From positions 1 through 64,000 of the forward strand of contig NZ_JANQTS010000008.1 of assembly GCF_030731595.1 (NCBI RefSeq): 64,000 nucleotides of DNA, in the 5' to 3' direction. The DNA comes from Yoonia sp. Lineage in GTDB: Bacteria > Pseudomonadota > Alphaproteobacteria > Rhodobacterales > Rhodobacteraceae. Within the stretch, counting starts at the first letter, position 1; every line of letters starts with the position of its first letter. Under the pieces are notes generated by a model. That model had not been told where the DNA came from. It saw only the letters and a list, made by a program, of their open reading frames with translations, and did not search any database. Shown here piece by piece: positions 16,620 through 25,830 of this stretch. A program made the position numbers and the translations under genes.

Positions 16620-18213
16620 TTCCGACACCCAAGGCTATGAAGTCGGCTATGATGAGGCTGGCAACGTCCAGATCATCGAGGGTGTAGCGCGTGAAGAAGT
16701 GTCACCGCAGCTTGATGCTGGAAAGCAGGCAACGGCCCTTGAGGGCGGTTGCACGGCAAATGCAGGAACGATGGAGGCTGCCGCGCGTGCCGCGGGCAAA
16801 TCCGACATTCTTGACCAATATGCCGAGGACTATCCGAAAGGACCCCATGATCAACCGCAGAGCATGTGCCCTGCGTTCGGGTCTTTACGCGTAGGCCTAC
16901 GGATGAAGCGTGTGGCCACGGTACTATCCGGTTCGGCTTGTTGTGTATACGGCCTCACGTTTGTTTCTCACTTTTATGGCGCACGCCGTTCGGTTGGCTA
17001 TGTGCCGTTCAATTCAGAGACATTGGTAACGGGTAAACTGTTCGAGGACATTCGCGAGAGCGTCCACGATATGGCTGATCCAGACCGCTATGACGCGATT
17101 GTGGTGACGAACCTGTGCGTGCCAACCGCGTCGGGCGTGCCGCTGCGGTTGCTGCCCAAAGAAATTAACGGCGTTCGCATCGTTGGTATCGATGTTCCCG
17201 GTTTCGGTATCCCGACACACGCCGAAGCCAAGGATGTTTTGGCCGGTGCGATGCTGAATTACGCCCGTGAAGAGATCAAGGCAGGTCCCGTTGCCCGCCC
17301 TGTGGGCGGCAAGTCAGACCGTCCAACCGTTGCCTTGCTGGGTGAAATGTTCCCCGCTGATCCGATGATGATCGGCGCGATGCTTGGGCCGATGGGTCTG
17401 GCCGCTGGTCCGGTGGTTCCCACTCGGGAGTGGCGCGAACTTTATGCTGCACTCGACTGTGGTGTCGTGGCGGCGATCCATCCGTTCTACACGGCCTCTG
17501 TCCGCGAATTTCAGGCGGCGGGCCGCACGGTCGTTGGTTCTGCCCCTGTCGGCTATAATGGAACAGCCGCGTGGCTGATGAATATCGGCGAGGCGTACAA
17601 CGTACCAAAGGCGCAGATTGCTGCCGCGCAAAACGCTTTCTTGCCAGTGATAAGCGAGGCTCTGAAGGGGGCGCGGATCAACGGGACTGTAACCCTGTCG
17701 GGTTACGAGGGTTCTGAACTTCTGGTTGCCCGTCTGTTGATCGAAAGTGGCGCGGATGTGCCTTATGTCGGCACAGCTTGCCCCAAAACGCCTTGGTCCA
17801 AGGATGATGCGGAGTGGCTGGCATCGCGTGGCGTGAAAGTTGTCTATCGCGCCTCGCTCGAGGATGATCTGGCTGCTGTTGATGCGATCAAGCCTGATTT
17901 GGCGATTGGCACGACACCCGTTGTTCAGCATGCCAAAGAACGCGGTATCCCGTCTCTCTATTACACTAATCTGATTTCTGCGCGGCCACTCATGGGGCCG
18001 GCGGGTGCTGGCTCGCTGGCCCAAGTCGTGAACGCTGCCATTGCAGGCAAAGAGAAGATGGACAAGATGCGCGCCTTCTTCGAGGGCGTGGGCCATGAAG
18101 ACACTGCTGGCGTCTGGGAAGGCATGCCGAACTTGCGCCCCGATTTCCGTGCCGCCCATCAGAAGAAGCTCGATAAAATGGCACGTGCCGCCAAAGCAGA
18201 GGAGATGATCTGA
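16609..18213 (+). CDS. bchY: chlorophyllide a reductase subunit Y
   Basis: A 534-residue NifD-like subunit of the BchYZ catalytic component. Cluster-ligand cysteines occur in [26 protein letters not shown] and [14 protein letters not shown] 16609 is used because it lies at the junction with the small preceding ORF; the ORF-track start at 16564 lies inside that ORF. The first ~45 residues are an acidic extension before the conserved GGCTANAGT segment. The stop overlaps the bchZ start (TGATG). Confidence 0.94.
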   Translation: MTHDSDTQGYEVGYDEAGNVQIIEGVAREEVSPQLDAGKQATALEGGCTANAGTMEAAARAAGKSDILDQYAEDYPKGPHDQPQSMCPAFGSLRVGLRMKRVATVLSGSACCVYGLTFVSHFYGARRSVGYVPFNSETLVTGKLFEDIRESVHDMADPDRYDAIVVTNLCVPTASGVPLRLLPKEINGVRIVGIDVPGFGIPTHAEAKDVLAGAMLNYAREEIKAGPVARPVGGKSDRPTVALLGEMFPADPMMIGAMLGPMGLAAGPVVPTREWRELYAALDCGVVAAIHPFYTASVREFQAAGRTVVGSAPVGYNGTAAWLMNIGEAYNVPKAQIAAAQNAFLPVISEALKGARINGTVTLSGYEGSELLVARLLIESGADVPYVGTACPKTPWSKDDAEWLASRGVKVVYRASLEDDLAAVDAIKPDLAIGTTPVVQHAKERGIPSLYYTNLISARPLMGPAGAGSLAQVVNAAIAGKEKMDKMRAFFEGVGHEDTAGVWEGMPNLRPDFRAAHQKKLDKMARAAKAEEMI

Positions 18214-19673
18214 TGCTTGTCACTGATCATGATCGCGCAGGCGGCTATTGGGGTGCAATCTATGCATTCTGTGCCGTCAAAGGCCTGCAAGTCGTCATTG
18301 ACGGCCCGGTTGGTTGCGAAAACCTCCCCGTCACCTCTGTGCTGCACTACACTGACGGCTTGCCACCACATGAATTGCCGATTGTTGTCACCGGACTGGG
18401 TGAAACCGAGATGGGCGAAGGCACCGAAACCGCGATGAAGCGGGCTTGGGAAACGCTTGATCCTGCTTTGCCTGCCGTTGTCGTAACTGGCTCGATCGCA
18501 GAAATGATCGGTGGCGGTGTGACCCCGCAAGGCACGAACATCCAACGCTTTCTGCCCCGCACCATTGATGAAGATCAGTGGGAATGTGCGGACCGCGCGA
18601 TGACTTGGATCTTTACCGAATTTGGCATGACCAAAGGTCGGATGCCCCCAGAGAAGAAGCGCGAAGAGGGGGCAGCCCCCCGCGTGAATATCCTTGGGCC
18701 GATGTATGGCGCGTTCAACATGCCCTCCGATCTGGCCGAAATACGGCGGCTGGTCGAAGGCATTGGTGCCGAGGTCAACATGGTCATGCCGCTTGGTGCC
18801 CATGTCGCCGAGATGCGCAATCTGGTGAATGCCGATGTCAACGTCACGATGTATCGCGAGTTTGGTCGTGGTCTGTGTGAAGTGCTGGGCAAGCCTTATC
18901 TACAAGCCCCCTTTGGCATTGATTCAACAACGAAATTCCTGCGCAAACTGGGCGAATTGACGGGGCTGGACCCTGAACCATTCATCGAGCGCGAAAAGCA
19001 TTCGACCATCAAGCCGGTTTGGGATTTGTGGCGCTCTGTGACGCAGGATTTCTTTGCGACCGCTGAATTCGCCATTGTCGCGAACGAAACTTACGCCCGT
19101 GGCGTGCGGCATTTCCTTGAGGGCGATCTGGGTTTCCCCTGCGCCTTTGCGGTGGCGCGGACGCGCGGCAAGAAGACCAACAACGACGAAGTGCGCGCGA
19201 TGCTGCATAGCAAGCGCCCGCTGATCGTGATGGGGTCTATCAACGAGAAAATGTATCTGGCCGAGATGAAAGCCGGACATGGACCCTCCCCAGTGTTCAT
19301 TCCCGCAAGCTTCCCCGGTGCTGCGATCCGCCGTGCAACCGGCACGCCGTTCATGGGCTACGCCGGTGCGACGTATATCTTGCAAGAGGTCTGTAACGGC
19401 CTGTTCGATGCACTGTTCCACATCCTGCCTTTGGCCACGGAGATGGACAAAACCGATGCCACGCTGACACCCTTGCGCCGCGATTTCCCTTGGGACGCGG
19501 ATGCACAGGCCAAGCTGGACGAGATCGTGGCTACACACCCGATCCTGACACGAATTTCCGCAGCCAAATCGCTGCGGGATGCTGCCGAACGGGCAGCACT
19601 TGACGCCGGCAACGACAGGGTCGTGCTGGAGACCGTCGCAGCACTGCAACCATCCTCTGGAGGACGCACATGA
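18213..19673 (+). CDS. bchZ: chlorophyllide a reductase subunit Z
   Basis: A 486-residue NifK-like partner of BchY. The N-terminus [21 protein letters not shown] and the [19 protein letters not shown] block carry the family's cysteine and substrate-pocket residues. A C-terminal PCP_red-like helical domain is present around [14 protein letters not shown]. An AGGAG lies upstream of ATG 18213, which overlaps the bchY stop. The 3' end overlaps pufQ by 4 nt (ATGA), continuing the superoperon into puf. In Rhodobacter the puf promoter lies inside bchZ. Confidence 0.95.
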   Translation: MLVTDHDRAGGYWGAIYAFCAVKGLQVVIDGPVGCENLPVTSVLHYTDGLPPHELPIVVTGLGETEMGEGTETAMKRAWETLDPALPAVVVTGSIAEMIGGGVTPQGTNIQRFLPRTIDEDQWECADRAMTWIFTEFGMTKGRMPPEKKREEGAAPRVNILGPMYGAFNMPSDLAEIRRLVEGIGAEVNMVMPLGAHVAEMRNLVNADVNVTMYREFGRGLCEVLGKPYLQAPFGIDSTTKFLRKLGELTGLDPEPFIEREKHSTIKPVWDLWRSVTQDFFATAEFAIVANETYARGVRHFLEGDLGFPCAFAVARTRGKKTNNDEVRAMLHSKRPLIVMGSINEKMYLAEMKAGHGPSPVFIPASFPGAAIRRATGTPFMGYAGATYILQEVCNGLFDALFHILPLATEMDKTDATLTPLRRDFPWDADAQAKLDEIVATHPILTRISAAKSLRDAAERAALDAGNDRVVLETVAALQPSSGGRT

Positions 19674-19894
19674 CTGACTTTACAACAGACGCCCCCGTTT
19701 CACGGGCACGGACTGCGCCACCGAAAAGAGAGTACTATGCCTACTTCACGCTGATCTTTCTGGCCACTTTGCCGCTTTGCATCCTGACTTGGGTGTTGAG
19801 TGCTGCACGCCGGATGGAGCTGCCTGAAAAAGGGCCTATCGCAAAGGCCTGGACCCAGGCCCGCATCATTACGCCACAGATCTTCAGCGCATGA
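19670..19894 (+). CDS. pufQ: PufQ, cytochrome subunit-like factor for bacteriochlorophyll/LH1 assembly
   Basis: A 74-residue protein with one central transmembrane helix ([17 protein letters not shown]), preceded by KREYYAYF. Position between bchZ and pufB, length and topology all match PufQ, a membrane protein linked to bacteriochlorophyll biosynthesis and complex formation in Rhodobacter. The start ATG overlaps the bchZ stop, and GGAGG lies just upstream. About 150 nt of structured, gene-free sequence separates it from pufB. Confidence 0.88.
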   Translation: MTDFTTDAPVSRARTAPPKREYYAYFTLIFLATLPLCILTWVLSAARRMELPEKGPIAKAWTQARIITPQIFSA

Positions 19895-19937
19895 AGCTGA
19901 TGGCAAGACATTTGTCCGGAAACGGGCATCCGATGTT

Positions 19938-19960
19938 CGTCATTCCCCCCCGGGATGACG
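19938..19960 (+). promoter_or_regulatory. pufQ-pufB intercistronic hairpin
   Basis: CGTCATTCC and GGGATGACG form a 9-bp stem with one G-T pair and a 5-nt C-rich loop, in the 147-nt space between pufQ and pufB. In Rhodobacter the pufQ segment is separated from the stable pufBA mRNA by RNA processing, and a hairpin here would protect the 5' end of pufBA. A GC-rich stretch (CCGGCCGCGGGG) follows. Confidence 0.5.
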
Positions 19961-20041
19961 GATTGGGGCAGAGGAAGAGCTTCTGTCGTAACCCGGCCGC
20001 GGGGGGTGCGCGGCGTCAGTATTTTATTTTGGAGACAAAAC

Positions 20042-20197
20042 ATGGCTGACAAATCTGACCTTTCTTTCACAGGTCTCACTGACGAGCAGGCCCAGGAGCT
20101 GCACGCAGTTTACATGAGCGGTTTCACGATCTTCACGATCGTTGCAGTCGTTGCTCACGTACTGACGTACATCAAGCTTCCTTGGTTCAGCTGGTAG
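20042..20197 (+). CDS. pufB: light-harvesting LH1 beta subunit
   Basis: A 51-residue single-helix antenna polypeptide. The bacteriochlorophyll-ligating histidine lies in [13 protein letters not shown] and the N-terminus [20 protein letters not shown] is the conserved LH1-beta surface. The start is ATG 20042 with GGAG about 9 nt upstream; the ORF-track start at 19955 is untenable. It is followed by pufA after 12 nt. Confidence 0.95.
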   Translation: MADKSDLSFTGLTDEQAQELHAVYMSGFTIFTIVAVVAHVLTYIKLPWFSW

Positions 20198-20209
20198 GAG
20201 AATTAACAC

Positions 20210-20365
20210 ATGGCACAGTTCTACAAGATCTGGCTGGTATTCGACCCACGCCGCGTTTTCGTGGCACAGGGCGTATTCCTGTTCTTGCTGGCAGCAATGA
20301 TTCACCTCGTTCTGCTGAGCAATGAAAGCACAAACTGGTTCCAGCTCGCCTTTGGCGGAATGTAA
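20210..20365 (+). CDS. pufA: light-harvesting LH1 alpha subunit
   Basis: A 51-residue polypeptide missing from the ORF track because of its length. It starts [20 protein letters not shown] and the pigment-binding histidine lies in [10 protein letters not shown], with a C-terminal NWFQLAFGG segment. TAGGAG lies 9 nt before ATG 20210. A strong hairpin directly follows the stop codon region, as in other puf operons. PufA and PufB form the LH1 ring around the PufLM reaction centre. Confidence 0.96.
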   Translation: MAQFYKIWLVFDPRRVFVAQGVFLFLLAAMIHLVLLSNESTNWFQLAFGGM

Positions 20366-20387
20366 TCAGCTTTGCTGACTAAATCAC

Positions 20388-20419
20388 GCTACGGGCGGGC
20401 CTGCTGATCCGCCCGTAGC
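20388..20419 (+). promoter_or_regulatory. pufA-pufL intercistronic stem-loop (mRNA stabiliser)
   Basis: GCTACGGGCGG and CCGCCCGTAGC form a perfect 11-bp stem with a 10-nt loop, 22 nt after the pufA stop. There is no T-run, so it is an RNA stability element rather than a terminator. In Rhodobacter this hairpin blocks 3' exonucleases and makes pufBA mRNA more abundant than pufLM, which sets the LH1 to reaction-centre ratio. Confidence 0.85.
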
Positions 20420-20492
20420 AAACACCGACATTGACGATGACAGGGCGCACCGAATGCGGATGCAGGGCCTGTCAATGAATGGAGATTGGAAG

Positions 20493-21323
20493 ATGGCACA
20501 GCTCAGCTTCGAGAGAAAATACCGGGTCCGTGGCGGGACATTGGTAGGCGGTGATCTGTTCGACTTTTGGGTGGGGCCATTTTACGTTGGCTTCTTCGGA
20601 GTCACGACGTTCTTTTTCGCCGTCCTAGGGACGATTTTAATTTTTTATGGGGCCAGCCAAGGCCCCACGTGGAACCCATGGTTGATTTCGATTAACCCTC
20701 CGCCACTTGAATATGGCTTGGGTTTCGCACCGCTGATGGATGGCGGCCTTTGGCAGATCATCACGATCTGTGCGATTGGCGCATTTGTTAGTTGGATGAT
20801 GCGTGAGGTGGAGATCTGCCGCAAACTGGGCATCGGGTATCACGTTCCCTTTGCCTTCAGCATCGCAATTCTGGCTTATGTAACGCTTGTCGTTATTCGC
20901 CCCGTCTTGCTTGGTGCTTGGGGACATGCGTTCCCATACGGTATCTTCAGCCACCTCGATTGGGTGAATAACGTGGGCTATTCCTACGGCAACTTTCACT
21001 ACAACCCTGCGCATATGATCGCGATCAGCTTCTTCTGGATCACAGCAGTGGCACTTGCGTTGCACGGTTCGCTGGTTCTGTCAGCGGTCAATCCTGGCAA
21101 AGGCAAGCCGATCACGTCGCCTGACCACGAAGACACCTATTTCCGTGATCTGATCGGCTATTCGATCGGGCCATTGGGTATTCACCGCCTGGGCCTGTTC
21201 CTTGCGCTGAGTGCAGGTTTCTGGAGCGCGGTCTGTATCGTGATTTCCGGCACTGTCTGGTTCGAAGAATGGATCGTCTGGTGGGATTGGTACTATGAAC
21301 TGCCTTGGTGGGTAAACCTGTAG
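20493..21323 (+). CDS. pufL: photosynthetic reaction centre L subunit
   Basis: A 276-residue five-helix membrane protein binding the bacteriochlorophyll special pair, bacteriopheophytin and QA/QB side cofactors. It starts [20 protein letters not shown] at ATG 20493, with GGAG 8 nt upstream, rather than at the ORF-track start 20454. The segments [11 protein letters not shown] and [12 protein letters not shown] contain the special-pair and non-haem-iron histidines. It is followed by pufM after 13 nt. Confidence 0.96.
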   Translation: MAQLSFERKYRVRGGTLVGGDLFDFWVGPFYVGFFGVTTFFFAVLGTILIFYGASQGPTWNPWLISINPPPLEYGLGFAPLMDGGLWQIITICAIGAFVSWMMREVEICRKLGIGYHVPFAFSIAILAYVTLVVIRPVLLGAWGHAFPYGIFSHLDWVNNVGYSYGNFHYNPAHMIAISFFWITAVALALHGSLVLSAVNPGKGKPITSPDHEDTYFRDLIGYSIGPLGIHRLGLFLALSAGFWSAVCIVISGTVWFEEWIVWWDWYYELPWWVNL

Positions 21324-21336
21324 GAGGGTATGAAAA

Positions 21337-22263
21337 ATGGCTGAATATCAAAATATCTTCACACAAGTTCAGGTCCAAGGACCGGCCGAGATGGGCGTTG
21401 CTGCTGATGCAGACACCATGCGCGAGCGGACCACCGGAACCCGGTTCTCGACCCTTGCTGGTCTGTTCGGCAACGCTCAGATTGGTCCGGTCCATCTTGG
21501 GTCCTATGGCATGGTTGCCGTCATCGGTTTTGCCACATGGTTCTTTATCATCGGCATGAACTTCTGGGCGCAAGTAGACTATAGCCCAGGCGTGTTCATG
21601 CGGGATCTGTTCTGGCTGGCACTTGAGCCTCCAGGTCCAGAGTACGGGCTTGGGTTTGCACCTCTCAATGAAGGTGGATGGTGGCTTATTGCCAGCTTCT
21701 TCTTCCTGATCGGGTGCTGTGCCTGGTGGATGCGGACTTATACCCGCGCCAAGGCTCTGGGCATGGGGCTGCATGTGGCTTGGGCTTTTGCTGCCCTGCT
21801 GTGGCTGATCTTCGTTCTGGGTCTGATCCGGCCTGTCCTGATGGGATCGTGGTCAGAGGCTGTACCTTACGGCATCTTCCCGCACCTCGACTGGACCAAC
21901 CTGTTTTCGATCACCTACGGTAACCTGTTCTACAATCCGTTCCACGCGCTGAGCATTGCGTTCCTTTATGGTTCCGCCCTGCTGTTCGCGATGCACGGTG
22001 CAACGATCCTGGCTGTAAGCCGCTTTGGCGGTGAGCGCGAGATCGAGCAGATTGTGGACCGCGGCACCGCGACCGAACGTGCAGCATTGTTCTGGCGCTG
22101 GACCATGGGCTTTAACGCCACCATGGAAGGTATCCACCGCTGGGCGTGGTGGTTCGCAGTTCTGACCCCGCTGACAGGCGGTATCGGAATCCTGCTGACC
22201 GGTACGGTTGTTGACAACTGGTTTGTCTGGGCACAAATCCATGGCTATGCGCCAGTAAACTAA
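21337..22263 (+). CDS. pufM: photosynthetic reaction centre M subunit
   Basis: A 308-residue partner of PufL. It contains [35 protein letters not shown], with special-pair and iron-binding histidines, and [21 protein letters not shown], with the non-haem iron glutamate. AGGAGGG lies upstream of ATG 21337. The gene is followed by pufX and not by a pufC cytochrome gene, so the reaction centre probably uses a soluble or membrane-anchored electron donor. Confidence 0.97.
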   Translation: MAEYQNIFTQVQVQGPAEMGVAADADTMRERTTGTRFSTLAGLFGNAQIGPVHLGSYGMVAVIGFATWFFIIGMNFWAQVDYSPGVFMRDLFWLALEPPGPEYGLGFAPLNEGGWWLIASFFFLIGCCAWWMRTYTRAKALGMGLHVAWAFAALLWLIFVLGLIRPVLMGSWSEAVPYGIFPHLDWTNLFSITYGNLFYNPFHALSIAFLYGSALLFAMHGATILAVSRFGGEREIEQIVDRGTATERAALFWRWTMGFNATMEGIHRWAWWFAVLTPLTGGIGILLTGTVVDNWFVWAQIHGYAPVN

Positions 22264-22271
22264 GGAGAGAG

Positions 22272-22517
22272 ATGATGAGTGAACGCGAAAACATCCTCGA
22301 AATGAGCGAAAAGACACGGTTGTCTGCCGACATCACTTACCTGATGCTCAAAGGTGCAGGCTATGCAGCGATCTTTGTTCTGGCTGTGTGGTTCGTTATT
22401 GCGGCGATTGCCGGTATCGGACGTGCCTTGCCGGACGAAAGCCGCCAAACGCCTGATCCGATCAACCGCTCGTCGTCTCTGACGATCGAAGTGGTCGAAG
22501 ATACGGCAACCGTCTAG
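22272..22517 (+). CDS. pufX: PufX, LH1 ring-gating protein
   Basis: An 81-residue single-span protein. The diagnostic segment YLMLKGAGYAAIFVLAV followed by GRALPDESRQTPDPIN resembles Rhodobacter PufX (MKGAGW...GRMLP...APAPN). PufX opens the LH1 ring so that quinone can exchange and often promotes core dimers. AAGGAGAG precedes tandem ATGs at 22272 and 22275. The gene is last in pufQBALMX and is followed by two hairpins. Confidence 0.9.
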   Translation: MMSERENILEMSEKTRLSADITYLMLKGAGYAAIFVLAVWFVIAAIAGIGRALPDESRQTPDPINRSSSLTIEVVEDTATV

Positions 22518-22526
22518 CCAAATTGG

Positions 22527-22560
22527 AACAGGCGGCGCGCGACGCACCGCCTGTTTCTTC
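22527..22560 (+). terminator. terminator 1 after pufX
   Basis: AACAGGCGG and CCGCCTGTT form a 9-bp stem with an 11-nt GC-rich loop followed by TTCTTC, starting 10 nt after the pufX stop. It is a likely puf operon terminator or 3' stabiliser. Confidence 0.75.
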
Positions 22561-22638
22561 GCTGTCGGACTACCCTCCCTGGCTGGTCCGTCATTGGGGT
22601 CTTGACCCCAGTTCCCTTCCTGTTGGCTACAGGAGACT

Positions 22639-22677
22639 AGCGTCGCAAGCGGGTTCTCCCCCTTGCGGCGCTTTTTT
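22639..22677 (+). terminator. terminator 2, rho-independent, upstream of dxs
   Basis: AGCGTCGCAAG pairs with CTTGCGGCGCT (one G-T pair), with a 12-nt loop and a six-T run. It ends only 20 nt before the dxs ATG, so any dxs transcript arriving from puf would have to read through it. Confidence 0.8.
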
Positions 22678-22697
22678 ATTAACACAAAGGTGCTGTC

Positions 22698-24620
22698 ATG
22701 ACTATCCGCCCTGAAACACCCTTTCTCGATAATATTTCTGGTCCGGCTGACATCCGGCGCATGAACGATACGGCGATTGCCAATCTGGCCGACGACGTGC
22801 GTGCCGAGGTGATCTCGGCGGTGTCGGAAACGGGCGGGCATCTGGGATCTTCGCTGGGTGTGGTCGAGTTGACAGTCGCCATTCACGCCGTCTTTGACAC
22901 TCCGCGTGACAAACTGATCTTTGACGTCGGGCATCAGTGCTACCCCCACAAAGTCATCACTGGACGGCGCGACCGCATCCGGACGCTTCGCCAAGAGGGC
23001 GGTCTGTCAGGCTTTACCAAACGTGCCGAGAGCGAGTTTGATCCTTTTGGTGCGGCCCATTCAAGCACTTCGATTTCCGCGGCCCTTGGCTTTGCGGTCG
23101 GTCGCGATATGGGGATGCCCACAGGCGATGCGATTGCCGTGATCGGTGACGGTTCGATCAGTGCGGGCATGGCTTATGAGGCGATGAACAACGCAGGCGC
23201 CGAAGGGCGCCGCCTGTTTGTGATTCTCAACGACAACGAGATGTCGATTGCGCCCCCTGTTGGCGCAATGTCCAAATATCTCTCCGGTCTTTATGCCTCG
23301 CCCATGGGCGAGCTGCACAAGATGGCCGAAGGGTTCGAGGCCGCCTTGCCTGGTCCTTTGCGCGATCATGCCCGCCGCGCCCGCCATCTGGTGACGGGGA
23401 TGCAGACCGGTGGAACCGGAACCTTGTTCGAAGAACTTGGCTTTTCCTATGTCGGCCCGATTGATGGGCATGATATGTCGCAACTGCTGCCCGTGCTGCG
23501 GGCCGCACGCACCCGCGCGACTGGTCCTGTGCTGATCCATGTCTGCACAAGGAAAGGCAAAGGCTATGCCCCCGCCGAAACCAGCGCAGACCGTGGGCAT
23601 GGCGTGTCGAAATTTGATGTGGTCAGCGGTGCGCAGGCCAAATCGCGCCCGAATGCGCCAAGCTATACCAAAATCTTTGGGACCGCGCTGACGGTCGAGG
23701 CCCAGCACGATCCAAGCATTGTTGCCGTCACTGCTGCGATGCCATCGGGTACCGGCGTTGATATCATGGGTGCGCGCTTCAAGAACCGCGTGTTTGATGT
23801 GGGCATTGCCGAACAACACGGTGTGACCTTTGCCGCCGGCATGGCCGCCAGCGGGCTCAAGCCCTTTTGTGCGATCTATTCGACCTTCCTGCAACGTGGC
23901 TATGACCAAGTGGTCCATGATGTGGCCCTGCAAAACCTGCCGGTCCGCTTTGCGATTGACCGTGCGGGCCTTGTCGGTGCCGATGGCCCTACCCACGCAG
24001 GCGCATTCGATATCGGCTTTATGGCCGCCCTGCCTAATATGGTGGTGATGGCCGCAGGGGACGAACTGGAACTGATGCATATGGTCCGCACTGCTGCGGC
24101 TTATAACGAGGGCCCGATTGCTTTCCGCTATCCACGCGGCGAAGGGGTCGGGCTGGAACTGCCCGAGCGCGGCGAGATCATCGAGATCGGCAAAGGCCGG
24201 ATCGTGCAAGAGGGGTCCGACATCGCAATCCTGTCCTTTGGTGCGCATCTGGCGGAATGCCAGAAAGCGGCCGAGAAGCTGGCGGCACAGGGCGTTTCAA
24301 CCACCATCGCCGACGCGCGTTTCGCCAAACCGCTGGACCGCGCGCTGATCCGGCAGCTGCTGCGCAACCACAAAGCATTGATCACCGTGGAGCAAGGCGC
24401 AAAAGGCGGCTTTGGCGCGATGGTCCTGCATGATCTGGCCAATGACGGGTTGCTGGACGGGCGCTGCCAGGTGCGGACGATGACCCTACCGGACCGGTAC
24501 ATTGATCATGCAGCGCCGGATGCGATGTATGCGGACGCGGGTCTGACGGCAGTAGATATCGCCGCGACCGCGATGCAGGCGGCGGGGATTGAGGTCAAGC
24601 GGGTCGAGGTGGGCGTTTAG
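22698..24620 (+). CDS. dxs: 1-deoxy-D-xylulose-5-phosphate synthase
   Basis: A 640-residue thiamine-diphosphate enzyme that condenses pyruvate and glyceraldehyde 3-phosphate, the first step of the MEP isoprenoid pathway. The ThDP motif is [19 protein letters not shown], and the transketolase-type central domain starts near [12 protein letters not shown]. The C-terminal domain carries [17 protein letters not shown] 22698 has AAAGG upstream. It sits downstream of pufX, as in R. capsulatus, and provides precursors for carotenoids, quinones and the bacteriochlorophyll tail. Confidence 0.95.
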   Translation: MTIRPETPFLDNISGPADIRRMNDTAIANLADDVRAEVISAVSETGGHLGSSLGVVELTVAIHAVFDTPRDKLIFDVGHQCYPHKVITGRRDRIRTLRQEGGLSGFTKRAESEFDPFGAAHSSTSISAALGFAVGRDMGMPTGDAIAVIGDGSISAGMAYEAMNNAGAEGRRLFVILNDNEMSIAPPVGAMSKYLSGLYASPMGELHKMAEGFEAALPGPLRDHARRARHLVTGMQTGGTGTLFEELGFSYVGPIDGHDMSQLLPVLRAARTRATGPVLIHVCTRKGKGYAPAETSADRGHGVSKFDVVSGAQAKSRPNAPSYTKIFGTALTVEAQHDPSIVAVTAAMPSGTGVDIMGARFKNRVFDVGIAEQHGVTFAAGMAASGLKPFCAIYSTFLQRGYDQVVHDVALQNLPVRFAIDRAGLVGADGPTHAGAFDIGFMAALPNMVVMAAGDELELMHMVRTAAAYNEGPIAFRYPRGEGVGLELPERGEIIEIGKGRIVQEGSDIAILSFGAHLAECQKAAEKLAAQGVSTTIADARFAKPLDRALIRQLLRNHKALITVEQGAKGGFGAMVLHDLANDGLLDGRCQVRTMTLPDRYIDHAAPDAMYADAGLTAVDIAATAMQAAGIEVKRVEVGV

Positions 24621-24649
24621 CCGCGCACCCGTTGGGCGATTTGGAGAGT

Positions 24650-24663
24650 CGGGGCTGGCCCCG
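24650..24663. terminator. short GC hairpin between convergent dxs and RNA methyltransferase genes
   Basis: CGGGGC-TG-GCCCCG occupies the 45-nt gap between two convergent stop codons. There is no T-run in either direction, so terminator activity is uncertain. Confidence 0.3.
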
Positions 24664-24665
24664 GC

Positions 24666-25778
24666 TTACAGTGGGTCTGTTTGAAATAGCCACACTTTCA
24701 GCCCGCCGTGCGGGATGGGTGCGCCTTTCGGTTTGAACGGCAGGCCTGTTGCTTTGGCCAGACCTGTTTCGCTCGTCACGATCCCGACCCGCCAACCTAT
24801 AAACCTGTCCCGAAGCGTTTCGCCTAGGCTGGCATAGAGACCATAGAGAAGTTTCGGGTTACCTATCCGTCCTCCATAGGGCGGGTTGCAGATGATCAGA
24901 CCCGGCGGGCCTTCGGGGCGTTGGATGTCGCTGGCAGAGAGGTTTTCGAACGTGATCAGGTCGCTGACATCCGCCCGCTCAGCGTTGGCGCGGCTCATGC
25001 GGATGGCGCCTGCATCGCGGTCGCTGCCATAGAAATGGGGGATGTCGGCGCGGTGGACAGGGAACTGTTTGCGCATCGCCTCCCACTTGACCGCATCAAA
25101 GGTCGCGAGTTGTTCGAAGGCAAAGCTACGACTGCGCCCGGGGTTCAGCCCCAGCGCAATCTCGGCGGCTTCGATCAGGAAGGTGCCCGATCCGCACATC
25201 GGGTCCAGTACCGGTTCATGCCCGGTATAGCCGCATTCGCGCAGCATCAGGGCGGCGAGCGTTTCGCGCATGGGCGCTTTGCCGACAGCCTCTTTATGAC
25301 CACGCTTGTGCAGGCTTTCGCCCGAGGTATCGAGGCTGATCGTCACCCGGTTGTCGTCGATCCGGACCTTGATCACGATTTGCGCGTCGGGGCTGATGGT
25401 CATGCCGTGGCTGTCTTTCAGCGCGGTTTCGATCCGTTGGGTCGCGGCGCCTGCGTGATAGATGTGGGATTTCTTGGAGGTGCTGACCTCGACCCGCACA
25501 GGCACATCGGCCCGCAGGATATCGCCCCACGGAAACTTGCGAGACCGTTTGTCCAGTTGCGCCAGATGGAAGGCCATGAAGCTGCCAACACGGGCCAGTA
25601 CGCGGGTCGCCCCGCGCATCACAAGATTGGCGCGCCAGACATCTTCCCACGTGCCTTGAAAGGTGACGCCGCCTTGGGTCACGGCGGCTCCGGCAAATCC
25701 TTTCTCCAGCGCCTCTGCATACAGGGCGGCTTCGAGTCCGGGTGTTGCGGTGAGGAAGATCTCAAAGGTCTCGGTCAT
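24666..25778 (-). CDS. THUMP-domain class I SAM-dependent RNA methyltransferase (RlmL/YpsC-type)
   Basis: About 370 residues. The N-terminus MTETFEIFLTATPGLEAALYAE and the region to residue ~160 form a ferredoxin-like plus THUMP RNA-binding module. The methyltransferase follows with VLDPMCGSGTFLIEAAEIA (SAM motif I) and LIICNPPYGGRIG (motif IV NPPY, base-methylating). The ATG at 25778 is preferred over the ORF-track start at 25847. By family it probably makes an m2G-type modification in 23S rRNA; the exact base is not readable. It converges with dxs, with a 45-nt gap. Confidence 0.85.
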   Translation of the reverse strand: MTETFEIFLTATPGLEAALYAEALEKGFAGAAVTQGGVTFQGTWEDVWRANLVMRGATRVLARVGSFMAFHLAQLDKRSRKFPWGDILRADVPVRVEVSTSKKSHIYHAGAATQRIETALKDSHGMTISPDAQIVIKVRIDDNRVTISLDTSGESLHKRGHKEAVGKAPMRETLAALMLRECGYTGHEPVLDPMCGSGTFLIEAAEIALGLNPGRSRSFAFEQLATFDAVKWEAMRKQFPVHRADIPHFYGSDRDAGAIRMSRANAERADVSDLITFENLSASDIQRPEGPPGLIICNPPYGGRIGNPKLLYGLYASLGETLRDRFIGWRVGIVTSETGLAKATGLPFKPKGAPIPHGGLKVWLFQTDPL

Positions 25779-25830
25779 GCGATCTGCATAGGGGTGTTTA
25801 TGGGCCAGATGCAAACGGCAATCGCAAGCA

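Noticed and set aside
22527-22677. CRISPR-like or attachment-site repeats between pufX and dxs
   Set aside because: The inverted repeats are two ordinary hairpin terminators with different stems, not direct repeats with spacers.
23061-24248. 395-aa minus-strand ORF
   Set aside because: Antisense to dxs, long only because of codon bias in a GC-rich gene.
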